Assembly (NCBI RefSeq): GCF_003934165.1
Contig: NZ_ML133510.1
Coordinates: 154,810 to 218,809, forward strand
DNA length: 64,000 bases
Direction: 5' to 3'
Origin: Borborobacter arsenicus
Lineage (GTDB): Bacteria > Pseudomonadota > Alphaproteobacteria > Rhizobiales > Rhizobiaceae
Made by a program: the position numbers and the translations under genes. Shown here piece by piece: positions 1-8,793 of this stretch; within the stretch, counting starts at the first letter, position 1, and each line of letters opens with the position of its first letter. Under the pieces are notes generated by a model. It worked only from the letters and a program-made list of their open reading frames with translations. It did no database searches and was not told the origin of the DNA.

Positions 1-134
1 CGCAAGATAGCGTCGCGGTGGTGGAGGCCTCCACCCGCGCCACGCGCTGATCCAGCCTGTACCGGCCACGACAGTGGTTTTCCTTTCTCCGGGCTTGGTG
101 TAACCAGCAGCGACCGCATTCCAGGCTTCGCTTC

Positions 135-935
135 ATGATCCTACTTCGCTCGCTGGCGTTCAACATCGCCTTCTATTCCAGCCTGATCATCCAGATGATC
201 GTCTGGACGCCATTCTATTTCCTGTCTCCGCGCAAGCAGGCATGGTTCGTGCCGAAATTCTGGGTGCGTTCCAGCCTGTGGCTGCAGGAGAAGCTTGCCG
301 GCACAAAAAGCGAGATCACCGGGCAGGAGAACCTGCCGACCGGCTCTTTCATTTTGGCGCCGAAGCATCAATCCTTCTGGGATGCAATCGCCTTCCTGCC
401 TGACATTCCCGATGCGCTTTACATCCTCAAACGCGAACTGACATGGATTCCCTTCTTCGGATGGTACATTGCCAAGATGCGGATGATCGGGATCGATCGC
501 GGCAGCCGCTCGAAGGCGCTGAAGGCAGCAGTCGCCGCGACCAAGGCCGAACTGGCACGAAACCCTCGGCAGTTGATCATCTATCCGGAGGGAACCCGGC
601 GCGCGCCCGGCGACGAACCCGCCTATAAATGGGGCATCGTCGAACTCTATGCGCAACTCGGGGTGCCGGTCGTGCCGGTCGCGCATGTCGCCGGGCTTTA
701 CTGGCCGCGCCGCAAATTCCTGCGCTATCCCGGAACGATCAAGGCACGCTATCTGCCGCCGATCCCGCCGGGGCTGGAGCGCGAGGAGTTCATGCGCCGC
801 TTGGTCGCCGAGACGGAAGCGGCCTGCGACCAGCTTCTTATCGATGCCGCCGGCTCGGACAATCCGCCGCCATTGCCGCCGACTGCCGTGCGACGTCTCA
901 AGCAGTTGGAGAGCGAGCCTCAGCGCCCGGCATAG
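135..935 (+). CDS. plsC: 1-acyl-sn-glycerol-3-phosphate acyltransferase
   Basis: PlsC/LPLAT-family acyltransferase of 266 aa that should acylate lysophosphatidic acid to phosphatidic acid at the inner membrane. An N-terminal hydrophobic segment (about residues 6-30) is followed by the HX4D motif as HQSFWD (H78 to D83) and the glycerophosphate-binding motif YPEGTRR at 150-156, both diagnostic of the family. Length is normal. The ATG at 135 has only a weak ribosome site but gives the full anchor. The 3' end overlaps the convergent ChaC-like gene by 38 bp. Family assignment is firm; acyl donor preference cannot be read from the sequence. Confidence 0.92.
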   Translation: MILLRSLAFNIAFYSSLIIQMIVWTPFYFLSPRKQAWFVPKFWVRSSLWLQEKLAGTKSEITGQENLPTGSFILAPKHQSFWDAIAFLPDIPDALYILKRELTWIPFFGWYIAKMRMIGIDRGSRSKALKAAVAATKAELARNPRQLIIYPEGTRRAPGDEPAYKWGIVELYAQLGVPVVPVAHVAGLYWPRRKFLRYPGTIKARYLPPIPPGLEREEFMRRLVAETEAACDQLLIDAAGSDNPPPLPPTAVRRLKQLESEPQRPA

Positions 936-1461
936 CCGGGGACCTGGCAGGCAGCAGCCGGCCGACCGCCTCCAGCCAATGATCGCGGATGCCGAGCGCT
1001 TCCAGATGCTGAAGCGTGTTCAGGACATAATCCTCATTCGGGCCTGAGCGGCCGACAGAACCGGTGACGATCCCGGCCGCGACCGCTTCATCGAGCCTTC
1101 CGGCATATTGCCGATGCCTGCGGTCGACGGTGTAGCAAATCGCCTCCACCGCCTCGCCGCCAGCCAGATGTACCGGCAGCACGCGCTCGAGATAGACCTT
1201 CGTCGTCAGTTCGCGCTCGCGCAGATAGGCCAGGACTTCCTCGCGCAGTTCGTGCGGCACGCGAAACGCCAGGCCGACGCAGGAGCCGCCACGGTCGAGC
1301 CCCAGCACCAATCCCGGCCGGTCCGGCGTACCGCGATGGACGAATGAGCGCACGCACAAGGAACGTCGATAACCATGAAGCCGGGCGCGCCTGGTCTCGA
1401 CATGGGCAAAACCCGGGCGCCAGATCAATGACCCATAGCCGAAAACCCAAAAATCGCCCAT
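898..1461 (-). CDS. ChaC-like gamma-glutamylcyclotransferase
   Basis: A 187-aa protein of the ChaC branch of gamma-glutamylcyclotransferases, which cleave glutathione to 5-oxoproline and Cys-Gly in the cytosol. The nucleotide-fold signature FGYGSLIW sits at residues 7-14, and a YLRERELTTKVY segment around residue 82 carries the expected catalytic glutamate. I chose the ATG at 1461 because it places the conserved motif at the N-terminus as in relatives; the open frame continues upstream but that extension has no family character. Divergent from the DUF2125 gene and overlapping plsC tail to tail. Confidence 0.85.
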   Translation of the reverse strand: MGDFWVFGYGSLIWRPGFAHVETRRARLHGYRRSLCVRSFVHRGTPDRPGLVLGLDRGGSCVGLAFRVPHELREEVLAYLRERELTTKVYLERVLPVHLAGGEAVEAICYTVDRRHRQYAGRLDEAVAAGIVTGSVGRSGPNEDYVLNTLQHLEALGIRDHWLEAVGRLLPARSPAMPGAEARSPTA

Positions 1462-1641
1462 ATGACCAGCCAAACCCCGAAAAGTTGCAGACTTTCGGAT
1501 AAGATCCTGCTCCAAAAAAACAAAAGCTGGAGCGAGATGGCGATCCAAGGAGAGGTAACCACGCTCCAGGCGCTGTCTTCGCCCAAGGTAGAGCAACGCC
1601 CTGATTCGGGGAAATTGTCCCGGTCGTCCAAGGAGCCGAAC

Positions 1642-2628
1642 ATGCCGTCAAATGCACGCCCCAGGTCAAGTTCCAGCCGCCGTTTCCTGTGGCTTGCGGT
1701 TTTCATCGTCGTCCTGTTCGGCGGCTACAGTGCCGGCTGGTTCTATCTTGCCGGCAGGCTGGAAACGCAGGCCCAGGCGGCGGTGGCAGCGCTCAACCGC
1801 AACGGTGCGACTGCCGAATGCGTAAACCCCGAGGCGCGGGGCTTTCCTTTCCGCCTCGGCATGTTCTGCGACAGCGTGGCCTTCGAGAATGCTGCGCAGG
1901 GCATAAGCGTGTCGGCCGGCAGCTTCCGTTCCGCCGGCCAGATCTACGATCCGATGCACCTTGTCGCCGAACTCGACGGCCCGGCTCGCATCGATGTGCC
2001 GCCGACGCAGCCTTTGGCCTTGCAGTGGGAAAATCTTCGCGCGAGCATTCGCCTTGCCTCTCCGCTGCCGGAACGGCTTTCGCTGGAAGGCCGGAACCTG
2101 AACGTCGCCACCGCTGCCGGCAATCCTTTGGCGACGGCATCGACATTCGAAGGCCACTTGCGCCCTAACGGCAAGGATCTCGATCTTGCCGGCAGGTTTG
2201 GCGGGCTCATCCTCGACGCAACCGTGCTTGAGGGACACGCGGTGCCGCCTCTGGCCGGTGAGGCCGACCTGACCGTTAACAATGGCGTGGCACTGGTCGG
2301 CAAGAACCTCAGAAGCCTGCGCGGGCAATCCGGCACGATCCGCACATTGGCGCTGTCGACCGGCGAGGCAACGTCCATTCTGGTCAGCGGACCGTTCTCG
2401 GTCGGTGAGGACGGGCTTCTGGACGCGCAGTTCAAGCTGACGCTGCGCGACCCGAAAGGCCTGGCGACGGCGCTTTCCGCAGCCTTGCCCGAAATGCGCG
2501 AGCAGATCGAGCAAGTCTCCGCCGGCCTTGCCATGCTTGGCGACGCGCCTTCCCTGCCCGTTAAAATCGCCAAGGGCAGGGCATCTATGGGCTTCATAAA
2601 GCTGGGCAACATTCCGCCGCTGGACTGA
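1642..2628 (+). CDS. DUF2125 domain-containing membrane-anchored protein
   Basis: A 328-aa protein matching the alphaproteobacterial DUF2125 type: a basic N-terminus, one membrane segment at about residues 15-35, then a long periplasmic part rich in beta-strand-like sequence (for example GGYSAGWFYLAGRLE followed by the C-N-P-E-A-R-G-F-P-F-R-L stretch). Function is unknown for the family. The start at 1642 is supported by AAGGAG seven bases upstream; an earlier in-frame ATG at 1462 would add 60 residues lacking any family character. Convergent with tyrC, which ends 23 bp away. Confidence 0.82.
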   Translation: MPSNARPRSSSSRRFLWLAVFIVVLFGGYSAGWFYLAGRLETQAQAAVAALNRNGATAECVNPEARGFPFRLGMFCDSVAFENAAQGISVSAGSFRSAGQIYDPMHLVAELDGPARIDVPPTQPLALQWENLRASIRLASPLPERLSLEGRNLNVATAAGNPLATASTFEGHLRPNGKDLDLAGRFGGLILDATVLEGHAVPPLAGEADLTVNNGVALVGKNLRSLRGQSGTIRTLALSTGEATSILVSGPFSVGEDGLLDAQFKLTLRDPKGLATALSAALPEMREQIEQVSAGLAMLGDAPSLPVKIAKGRASMGFIKLGNIPPLD

Positions 2629-2651
2629 CCAGCCTAATGCGCTGGCCTTGC

Positions 2652-3590
2652 CTATGCCTGCTTTTCAGGATGGACCATGGCTTGCCGGCCGAAGTCGGGC
2701 GCATCGATTTCCTGTCCGGCGTCGATGATCGAGCGGCGTACCGCGCGCGTGCGGGTAAACATGTCGAACAGTTTTTCGCCGTCGCCCCAGCGGATCGCCC
2801 GCTGCAGCGAGGCAAGGTCTTCCGAGAACCGCGCCAGCATTTCAAGGATCGCATCCTTGTTGTGCAGGCACACGTCCCGCCACATGGTCGGGTCGGAAGC
2901 GGCAAGCCGGGTGAAATCGCGAAAGCCCGAAGCGGAATATTTGATGACTTCGGATTTGGTTACCGTCTGCAGATCGTCGGCCGTGCCGACGATGTTGTAG
3001 GCGATGATATGCGGCAGATGCGAGACGATGGCGAGCACCATGTCATGATGGTCGGGGTCCATGGTGTCGATATTCGAACCGCAGCGGAGCCAGAATTCGG
3101 ACAGCTTTGCCAGCGCGGCCGGATCGGTTCCCGGCAGTGGCGTGAAGATGCACCAGCGGTTCTGGAACAAGTCGGCGAAGCCGGCATCCGGACCGGATTT
3201 TTCCGTACCCGCCAGCGGGTGGCCGGGAATGAAATGCACATGCGCCGGCATATGCGGGGACATCTGCGCGATGACGGAGCCTTTGGTGGAGCCGACATCG
3301 GTGACGATGGCGCCCGACTTCAGCGCCGGTGCGATTTCCTCGGCGACCGCACCGGACGAGCCGACCGGCACCGAGACGATCACCAGATCGGCATCCTTCA
3401 CCGCTTCGGCGGCACTGGTTGAGTAGGAGTGGCCGAGGCCAAGCTCCTGCGCCCGCGCCAGCGTCTGCGGGCTGCGGGTGGAAATCGAGACGTGACGGGC
3501 GAGCTTCTCGCGAGCGATCACCCGAGCAAGCGACGAGCCAATGAGGCCGATGCCGACCAGGGCAATCTTTTCAAACAGGGGTTCTGACAT
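2652..3590 (-). CDS. tyrC: Prephenate/arogenate dehydrogenase
   Basis: A 312-aa TyrA-family dehydrogenase for the oxidative decarboxylation step of tyrosine synthesis. The NAD(P)-binding loop is GIGLIG (13-18) at the N-terminus and the catalytic/substrate segment GHPLAGTEKSG lies at 123-133, both typical. There is no fused chorismate mutase or ACT domain, as in the stand-alone cyclohexadienyl dehydrogenases of Rhizobiales. It starts only a few bases after the hisC stop, so hisC-tyrC is almost certainly one operon. Whether prephenate or arogenate is preferred cannot be decided here. Confidence 0.92.
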   Translation of the reverse strand: MSEPLFEKIALVGIGLIGSSLARVIAREKLARHVSISTRSPQTLARAQELGLGHSYSTSAAEAVKDADLVIVSVPVGSSGAVAEEIAPALKSGAIVTDVGSTKGSVIAQMSPHMPAHVHFIPGHPLAGTEKSGPDAGFADLFQNRWCIFTPLPGTDPAALAKLSEFWLRCGSNIDTMDPDHHDMVLAIVSHLPHIIAYNIVGTADDLQTVTKSEVIKYSASGFRDFTRLAASDPTMWRDVCLHNKDAILEMLARFSEDLASLQRAIRWGDGEKLFDMFTRTRAVRRSIIDAGQEIDAPDFGRQAMVHPEKQA

Positions 3591-3595
3591 GATTT

Positions 3596-4705
3596 CTAAC
3601 TTTTGAGGAATTCGGACAGTGCGGCGATGACGCCGCGATTGGCGGTTTCGGTTCCGACTGTCATCCGCAGCGCGTTGGGAAAACCGTAGCCTGCAACGCG
3701 CCGCAGAATATAACCTCGCTCTGTCAGATAGTCGTCGGCGGCTGCCGCCGAATGTTTTTCATCCTCGGGAAAATGGATCAGCACGAAATTTCCGACGCTG
3801 GGGGTCACTCGAAGGCCGAGCTTCGGCAATTCCTCGCTCAGCCAGGCAAGCCACTTCTCATTGTGCTCCTGCGTCTTCTGGACATGGGCGCGGTCGCGCA
3901 TGGCGGCCACGCCCGCCGCAATTGCCACGGCGTTGACGTTGAAGGGGCCACGTACGCGGTTGAGCGCGTCGATGATGTGGGAAGGCGCATAGGCCCAGCC
4001 GATGCGCGCGCCACCAAGCCCATGGATTTTGGAGAAGGTGCGCGTCATCACCACATTCTGCGAGTTCGAGACAAGCTCGATGCCCGCTTCATAGTCGTTG
4101 CGGCGGACATATTCGGCATAGGCGGCGTCGATCACCAGAAGCACCTGCTTCGGCAGGCCCTCATGCAGCCGGCGCACCTCCTCGAACGGCAGATAGGTGC
4201 CGGTCGGATTGTTGGGATTGGCCAGGAAGACGATCCGCGTCTTGTCCGTTACAGCCGCGAGAATGGCGTCGACATTGGAGGTCTCGTTGGTTTCCTTTGC
4301 CACCACGGGCACGGCGCCTGCCGCCTGGATGCAGATGCGGTAGACCAGGAAGCCGTGCTCGGTGAAGATGCCCTCGTCGCCAGGCCGCAGATAGGTCGAG
4401 CCCAATAGGCCGATGATCTCGTCCGATCCGTTCGAGCAGACGATATTGGCCGGGTTCAGCCCGTAGGTCTCGGCAATCGCCTCGCGCAGCCTGGTGGCCG
4501 AGCCGTCGGGATAGAATTCCAGCTTTCCGGCAACTTCACGTACCGCCTCGATTGCCGCCGGCGAGGGGCCCAGCGGATTTTCATTGGAGGACAGCTTGTG
4601 AACCGTCACGCCGGCAGGTGCGGCACTCTTGCCCGGCACATAAGCCGCAATGTCCATCACTCCAGGCTTTGGCTGGGGGCGGCTGGTGTCGTTTGCGTGC
4701 GTCAT
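3596..4705 (-). CDS. hisC: Histidinol-phosphate aminotransferase
   Basis: PLP-dependent class I/II aminotransferase of 369 aa. It has the ANPNNPTGT substrate/cofactor loop (162-170) and the Schiff-base lysine K226 in [12 protein letters not shown]. It is expected to convert imidazole-acetol phosphate to histidinol phosphate; its position directly before tyrC suggests that it also transaminates prephenate or aromatic keto acids, as known for HisC-type enzymes in this linkage. The gene is divergent from metA, with the SAM-II riboswitch between them belonging to metA. Confidence 0.93.
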   Translation of the reverse strand: MTHANDTSRPQPKPGVMDIAAYVPGKSAAPAGVTVHKLSSNENPLGPSPAAIEAVREVAGKLEFYPDGSATRLREAIAETYGLNPANIVCSNGSDEIIGLLGSTYLRPGDEGIFTEHGFLVYRICIQAAGAVPVVAKETNETSNVDAILAAVTDKTRIVFLANPNNPTGTYLPFEEVRRLHEGLPKQVLLVIDAAYAEYVRRNDYEAGIELVSNSQNVVMTRTFSKIHGLGGARIGWAYAPSHIIDALNRVRGPFNVNAVAIAAGVAAMRDRAHVQKTQEHNEKWLAWLSEELPKLGLRVTPSVGNFVLIHFPEDEKHSAAAADDYLTERGYILRRVAGYGFPNALRMTVGTETANRGVIAALSEFLKS

Positions 4706-4833
4706 GGCGAGAATATCCGGATAATTTCTGAGCCTGAGGGGCCGCTGGGGGAATACAAGCCGGGGCGCGGAATGTCGAGGAAAAGCTTAGGCGTTGACGC
4801 TGTACGGGCGCGGTCGTAAAAGCGGTCGACGTT

Positions 4834-4889
4834 CCGTGGTGATTTGGGCCGGTCGGCTTGCAGCCACGTTAAAGAAATCGCTAAAAAGG
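4834..4889 (+). promoter_or_regulatory. SAM-II riboswitch (metA leader)
   Basis: The sequence CCGTGGTGATTTG is followed 17 bases later by CAGCCACGTTAAAG and then GCTAAAAAGG. This reproduces the SAM-II architecture: a P1 stem CGTGG/CCACG, the conserved TGATTT and TTGCA loop positions, and an A-rich tail ending in GCTAAAAAGG that forms the pseudoknot. SAM-II elements are characteristic of alphaproteobacterial metA leaders. The aptamer ends 90 bp before the metA start, and binding of S-adenosylmethionine should reduce metA expression. Confidence 0.92.
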
Positions 4890-4979
4890 CCGATAAAGAC
4901 GAGCTCGTTCGGACCGGCCGCGATTTCGCCGCCGGTTCTTTTGTTTTCAGGACCGGCCTTTCTGTTTGGAGTTTGTGCG

Positions 4980-5918
4980 ATGCCGATCAAGATCCCCGAT
5001 CAGCTCCCCGCCCACGAGGTGCTTGTGCGCGAAGGCGTGTCCGTGATGGACGAGCGCACGGCGCTGCGCCAGGACATTCGCCCGCTGCAGATCGGGCTCC
5101 TCAATCTCATGCCCAACAAGATCCGTACGGAGACGCAATTCGCGCGCCTGATTGGTGCGACGCCGCTGCAGGTCGAGCTGACGCTGGTGCGCATCGGCAA
5201 TCACAAGGCCAAGAACACGCCCGAGGACCACCTCATCTCCTTCTACCAGACCTGGGAGGAAGTGAAGGACCGCAAGTTCGACGGCTTCATCGTCACCGGC
5301 GCGCCGATCGAACTCTTGCCCTTCGAGGACGTCACCTACTGGGATGAGCTCAGGCGTATCTTTGAATGGACGACCACCCATGTCCATTCTTCCTTCTTCA
5401 TCTGTTGGGGGGCGATGGCCGCCGCATGGCATTTCCATCGGGTTCCGAAATACACGCTCGACAAGAAGGCCTTCGGCGTCTTCCGGCATCGCAACAATGC
5501 ACCTGCCTCGCCTTACCTTGCAGGCTTTTCAGATGATTTCGCCATTCCCGTCTCGCGCTGGACGGAGGTGCGCCGCACCGACATTCCGGCAGGCTCGGGG
5601 TTGAACCTGCTTATGGAATCGGACGTGACCGGCCCCTGCCTGCTGGCTGAGGCAACGGGCAACCGGCTCTATATGTTCAACCACATCGAATATGATTCCA
5701 TGTCGCTCAAGGAGGAATACGACCGCGACGTGGCCGCTGGCACGGAAATCGCCGTGCCGCATGAATATTATCCGGACAACGATCCGGCCCGCCAGCCGCT
5801 CAACCGCTGGCGCTCGCACGCCCATCTGCTCTTCGGCAACTGGATCAACCAGGTCTATCAGACCACGCCTTACGAACTGGAAGATGTCGGAGGGGATCTC
5901 TCCCCGACCACGACATAG
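4980..5918 (+). CDS. metA: MetA-family homoserine O-acyltransferase (predicted O-acetyltransferase)
   Basis: A 312-aa MetA protein for the first committed step of methionine synthesis, homoserine acylation. Catalytic C142 is in [10 protein letters not shown] and the catalytic histidine/glutamate pair is H235/E237 in FNHIEYD. The specificity position 111 is Glu in [15 protein letters not shown]; published work on MetA enzymes links Glu at this site to acetyl-CoA and Gly to succinyl-CoA, so I predict acetyl-CoA use. I chose the ATG at 4980, which places the conserved [11 protein letters not shown] start correctly; the open frame extends back through the riboswitch and is not coding there. Confidence 0.93.
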   Translation: MPIKIPDQLPAHEVLVREGVSVMDERTALRQDIRPLQIGLLNLMPNKIRTETQFARLIGATPLQVELTLVRIGNHKAKNTPEDHLISFYQTWEEVKDRKFDGFIVTGAPIELLPFEDVTYWDELRRIFEWTTTHVHSSFFICWGAMAAAWHFHRVPKYTLDKKAFGVFRHRNNAPASPYLAGFSDDFAIPVSRWTEVRRTDIPAGSGLNLLMESDVTGPCLLAEATGNRLYMFNHIEYDSMSLKEEYDRDVAAGTEIAVPHEYYPDNDPARQPLNRWRSHAHLLFGNWINQVYQTTPYELEDVGGDLSPTTT

Positions 5919-5933
5919 GGCCTGGCGGAAGCG

Positions 5934-6569
5934 CTATCGCCGCAGGCTTGCCTCGATCAGCAGGTCGGCATTGGCCGCGATCGAGGCTGCCGGGCCTCCT
6001 GGCCCGAAAAGCTGGCCGGAGACATAGGCGCCCTCGATCAAGAGCAGCAGGCCGTCACCCAGTATGTCCGGGTTCCTAGCGCCCATCTCGGTCGCCATGG
6101 CCCGCAGGCGGCTACGCAGCTCGCTCTTGTTCGCCTCGCCCACCAGCCGCGCCGGATGGCCGATCTCGGGATATTCGATCGCCGCATTGGTCATGCCGCA
6201 GCCGCGATAGTCCGGCATGACCGCGCGCGTGCCGATGCCGGCCAGAAACGCCAAAATCTGCTTGCGCGGCTCTCCGGGATGCTTGGCCACGGCCGCATCG
6301 AAGCGCTTCCAGAACTCGACCTCGTAAAGGCGCAGATAGGAAGCCGCCAATTCGTCCTTGGAGGAAAAACTGCGATAGAGGCTGGGCTTGGTAACGCCGG
6401 CGCGGCGCACGATCTCGTCGACGCCGATGGCGCGGATGCCCTGCCGGTAGAAGAGGTTGCGCGCCACTTCGAGGATACGCTCGGCAGCTCGCGGCGAGGG
6501 TCGCCCGACCGCCATATGTGATGGCGGTGCGGTCACTTTGTCAGCATCTTTGGCAGCTTCGCCTGTCAT
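5934..6569 (-). CDS. TetR/AcrR-family transcriptional regulator
   Basis: A 211-aa TetR-family repressor. The N-terminal helix-turn-helix spans about residues 25-72 and reads AAERILEVARNLFYRQG, then VDEIVRRAGVTKPSLYRSFSSKDEL, followed by an all-helical ligand domain. It is divergent from the MFS transporter gene, and the shared 75-bp gap holds a long inverted repeat that is very likely its operator. Inference: it controls itself and the neighbouring exporter in response to an unknown compound. The ATG at 6569 has GGGGA upstream; M19 (position 6515) is an alternative start. Confidence 0.9.
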   Translation of the reverse strand: MTGEAAKDADKVTAPPSHMAVGRPSPRAAERILEVARNLFYRQGIRAIGVDEIVRRAGVTKPSLYRSFSSKDELAASYLRLYEVEFWKRFDAAVAKHPGEPRKQILAFLAGIGTRAVMPDYRGCGMTNAAIEYPEIGHPARLVGEANKSELRSRLRAMATEMGARNPDILGDGLLLLIEGAYVSGQLFGPGGPAASIAANADLLIEASLRR

Positions 6570-6592
6570 TTCCCCGTTGCCCGCTTGACTTT

Positions 6593-6643
6593 GTTACCGA
6601 TCGGTACGTATCTAGGCAAAACTCTTACGTACCGGTCAGTAAC
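6593..6643. promoter_or_regulatory. Bipartite inverted-repeat operator of the TetR/MFS pair
   Basis: Left half GTTACCGATCGGTACGTA (6593-6610) and the reverse complement of the right half TACGTACCGGTCAGTAAC (6626-6643) agree at 16 of 18 positions. Each half is itself near-palindromic around ACCGATCGGT or ACCGGTCAGT. The pair lies between the two divergent start codons and the right half ends one base before the MFS ATG, so binding should block both promoters. No clear ribosome site precedes that ATG. Confidence 0.75.
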
Positions 6644-7918
6644 ATGAACATAGTGCAGACTCGACCGTTTGGCCAGCGCTACGCTTTCGTGGTGGTGGCG
6701 GTGATCTTCCTGGCGCTGCTGATCTCGGCGGGGCTGCGCTCGGCGCCGGGCGTGCTCATGCTGCCGCTGGAAGACGCCTTCGGCTGGCGGCGCGACACCA
6801 TTTCTGTGGCGGCGGCCATCGGCATCTTCCTCTACGGCCTGGCCGGTCCTTTTGCCGCCGCGCTGATGGACCGCGTCGGCTTGCGGCGCACCCTTCTGGG
6901 CGCGCTGGCGCTGATGTCGCTGTCGACCGCTGCCAGCCTGTTCATGACCGAGGCGTGGCATCTGGTCATGACCTGGGGGATCTTTTCCGGCATCGGTTCA
7001 GGCGCCGTCGCCTCCGTTCTGGGCGCGACCATCGTCAATCGCTGGTTCAAGACCAATCGCGGCCTGATGATGGGGCTGATGTCGGCAAGCAGCGCCACCG
7101 GCATGCTGGTGTTCCTGCCGGCCATGGCGGCGCTGGCGCAATCGGGCGGCTGGAAGCCGGTGGTGATCGCGGTTTCGGTCGCCATGGCGGCGCTGCTGCC
7201 GCTGGTCTATTTCCTCGTGCCGGAGCGCCCGGCCTCCATCGGCCTGACACGCTACGGGGCTACCGAGGACGAACCGCATGTGGCCCCAAAGGGCAATTTC
7301 ATCCTACTCACTTTGGGCACATTGCGGCAGGCGGCGCGCACCCGCGTGTTCTGGTATCTGTTCGCGACTTTTTTCGTCTGCGGCTTCACCACCAATGGCC
7401 TGGTCGGCACCCATCTCATCGCCTATTGTGGCGACATGGGCATTCCGGAGGTGCAGGCTGCCAGCCTGCTGGCGTTGATGGGAGTATTCGACCTGATCGG
7501 CACCACGCTTTCGGGCTGGCTGACGGATCGCTTCGATCCGCGCAAGCTGCTCGGCATCTATTACGGCATTCGTGGCCTGGCCCTGATCTATCTTCCCTTC
7601 TCCGGTTTTTCGGCCACCAGCCTGACCATCTTCGCCATCTTCTACGGCCTCGACTGGATCGCCACCGTGCCGCCGACGCTGCGTCTTTCCAACGAGGCCT
7701 TCGGCGACCGCAGCGGGCCGCTGGTGTTCGGCTGGATCGTCGCCGGCCATCAGGTCGGCGCGGCGACCGCCGCTTTCTTCGGTGGCTATCTGCGCGAGCT
7801 TCAGGGCGACTATGTGCTGGCGTTCCAGATTGCCGGCATGACGGCGATCGTGGCTGCGGTGCTGTCGATGCTGATCGGCCCGACCAGGCAACAGGAAGCT
7901 CTGGCGCAACCGGCGTAA
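6644..7918 (+). CDS. MFS transporter
   Basis: A 424-aa major facilitator with about 12 hydrophobic helices. The loop 2-3 signature DRVGLRRTLLGALALM and its pseudo-repeat DRFDPRKLLGIYYG are present, as expected for two six-helix halves. The substrate is not evident; overall pattern is closest to the monocarboxylate/OFA-like single-component carriers. I start at 6644 rather than 6518 because the upstream frame runs through the operator and the tetR coding region. Control by the divergent TetR regulator is inferred from the shared palindrome. Confidence 0.88.
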   Translation: MNIVQTRPFGQRYAFVVVAVIFLALLISAGLRSAPGVLMLPLEDAFGWRRDTISVAAAIGIFLYGLAGPFAAALMDRVGLRRTLLGALALMSLSTAASLFMTEAWHLVMTWGIFSGIGSGAVASVLGATIVNRWFKTNRGLMMGLMSASSATGMLVFLPAMAALAQSGGWKPVVIAVSVAMAALLPLVYFLVPERPASIGLTRYGATEDEPHVAPKGNFILLTLGTLRQAARTRVFWYLFATFFVCGFTTNGLVGTHLIAYCGDMGIPEVQAASLLALMGVFDLIGTTLSGWLTDRFDPRKLLGIYYGIRGLALIYLPFSGFSATSLTIFAIFYGLDWIATVPPTLRLSNEAFGDRSGPLVFGWIVAGHQVGAATAAFFGGYLRELQGDYVLAFQIAGMTAIVAAVLSMLIGPTRQQEALAQPA

Positions 7919-7928
7919 TACGTATCGG

Positions 7929-8663
7929 TTAGCGCAGCGCCGGCCGGGCTCCCGGCGACAGAACCGGCACGAATACGCGCCGCGATGCACGCGCTGCAAC
8001 CGGCACGCCCTGATAGAGGCGTTTTTGCGCCTCCACCACCACGACGCCGGAAAAGATCGGCCAGAAGTGGCGGCCGACCCGTTCCAGCAGACGGTGGGAA
8101 CGCAGCACGAAACCGCGCTGAGAGGGCGGAAACAGCAGCGCCTCGGACCAGGCAGCGGGCGTGAAATTGGCGTCGCGCAGCAATTCGTTCAACTGGCTGC
8201 GCGAGAAGGGTCGGCCGGTGCCGAACGGGGTATGTTCGAAGCGCGCCCACACGCCACGCCGGTTCGGCACGACAATGACCACGCGCCCGGCCGGCGACAA
8301 CACACGCCAGATCTCCTTCAGCGTCTCGCGCGGGTTCTCGGCATGTTCGAGCGAATGGACGAGCAGCATGCGGTCGATTGACGAATCAACCAGCGGCAAT
8401 TCCTCATCAAACACCAGCGCCGTTGCCGAGGGCCGCGCCGGCGGCCAGTTCACGGCTCCCTGCGTCGCCGGCATGAAGGCGAAGACGCGCTCGGCGTCTA
8501 CCCCCAAACGGTCGAGCCAGGGCAGGGCATAGCCGAGCCCCACCAGGCGCTCATTGGGGACATTGGCCCAGATCGATGAAAGCGCCATGCCGATGGATTG
8601 GGCGGCAATGCCGCCCAACGGGGTGCTGTAAAACGAGCGCAGATCGACGATATCCGAATTCAT
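7929..8663 (-). CDS. Class I SAM-dependent methyltransferase (Methyltransf_11 type)
   Basis: A 244-aa protein with the C-terminal half of a class I methyltransferase fold: an acidic strand end in LPLVDSSIDRMLLVHSLEH and the post-strand segment LKEIWRVLSPAGRVVIVVPN, both typical of Methyltransf_11. The glycine-rich SAM loop is weak (VGLGYALPWLD). It is divergent from gloB, an arrangement I associate with Rhizobiales but whose functional meaning is unknown. The start at 8663 gives MNSDIVDLRSFYSTPLG; the longer frame to 8834 would overlap gloB's start. Substrate unknown. Confidence 0.82.
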   Translation of the reverse strand: MNSDIVDLRSFYSTPLGGIAAQSIGMALSSIWANVPNERLVGLGYALPWLDRLGVDAERVFAFMPATQGAVNWPPARPSATALVFDEELPLVDSSIDRMLLVHSLEHAENPRETLKEIWRVLSPAGRVVIVVPNRRGVWARFEHTPFGTGRPFSRSQLNELLRDANFTPAAWSEALLFPPSQRGFVLRSHRLLERVGRHFWPIFSGVVVVEAQKRLYQGVPVAARASRRVFVPVLSPGARPALR

Positions 8664-8793
8664 GCAGCGGACGGTAGCGGCGTTGCCGCCGAAGTTCAAC
8701 GAAGGCCGTAGCCACAGGTGACACAGGCTGGTGCTCGCCCTATCCTTCAGGCTGCTTTGCGCAATTTTTAATCCCGTTTCATGGAGCCGGCCA

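Noticed and set aside
3-50. Possible last 15 codons of a gene (ending ASTRATR then stop) at the left edge
   Set aside because: Too short to identify; consistent with a gene ending before plsC, but other frames are also open.
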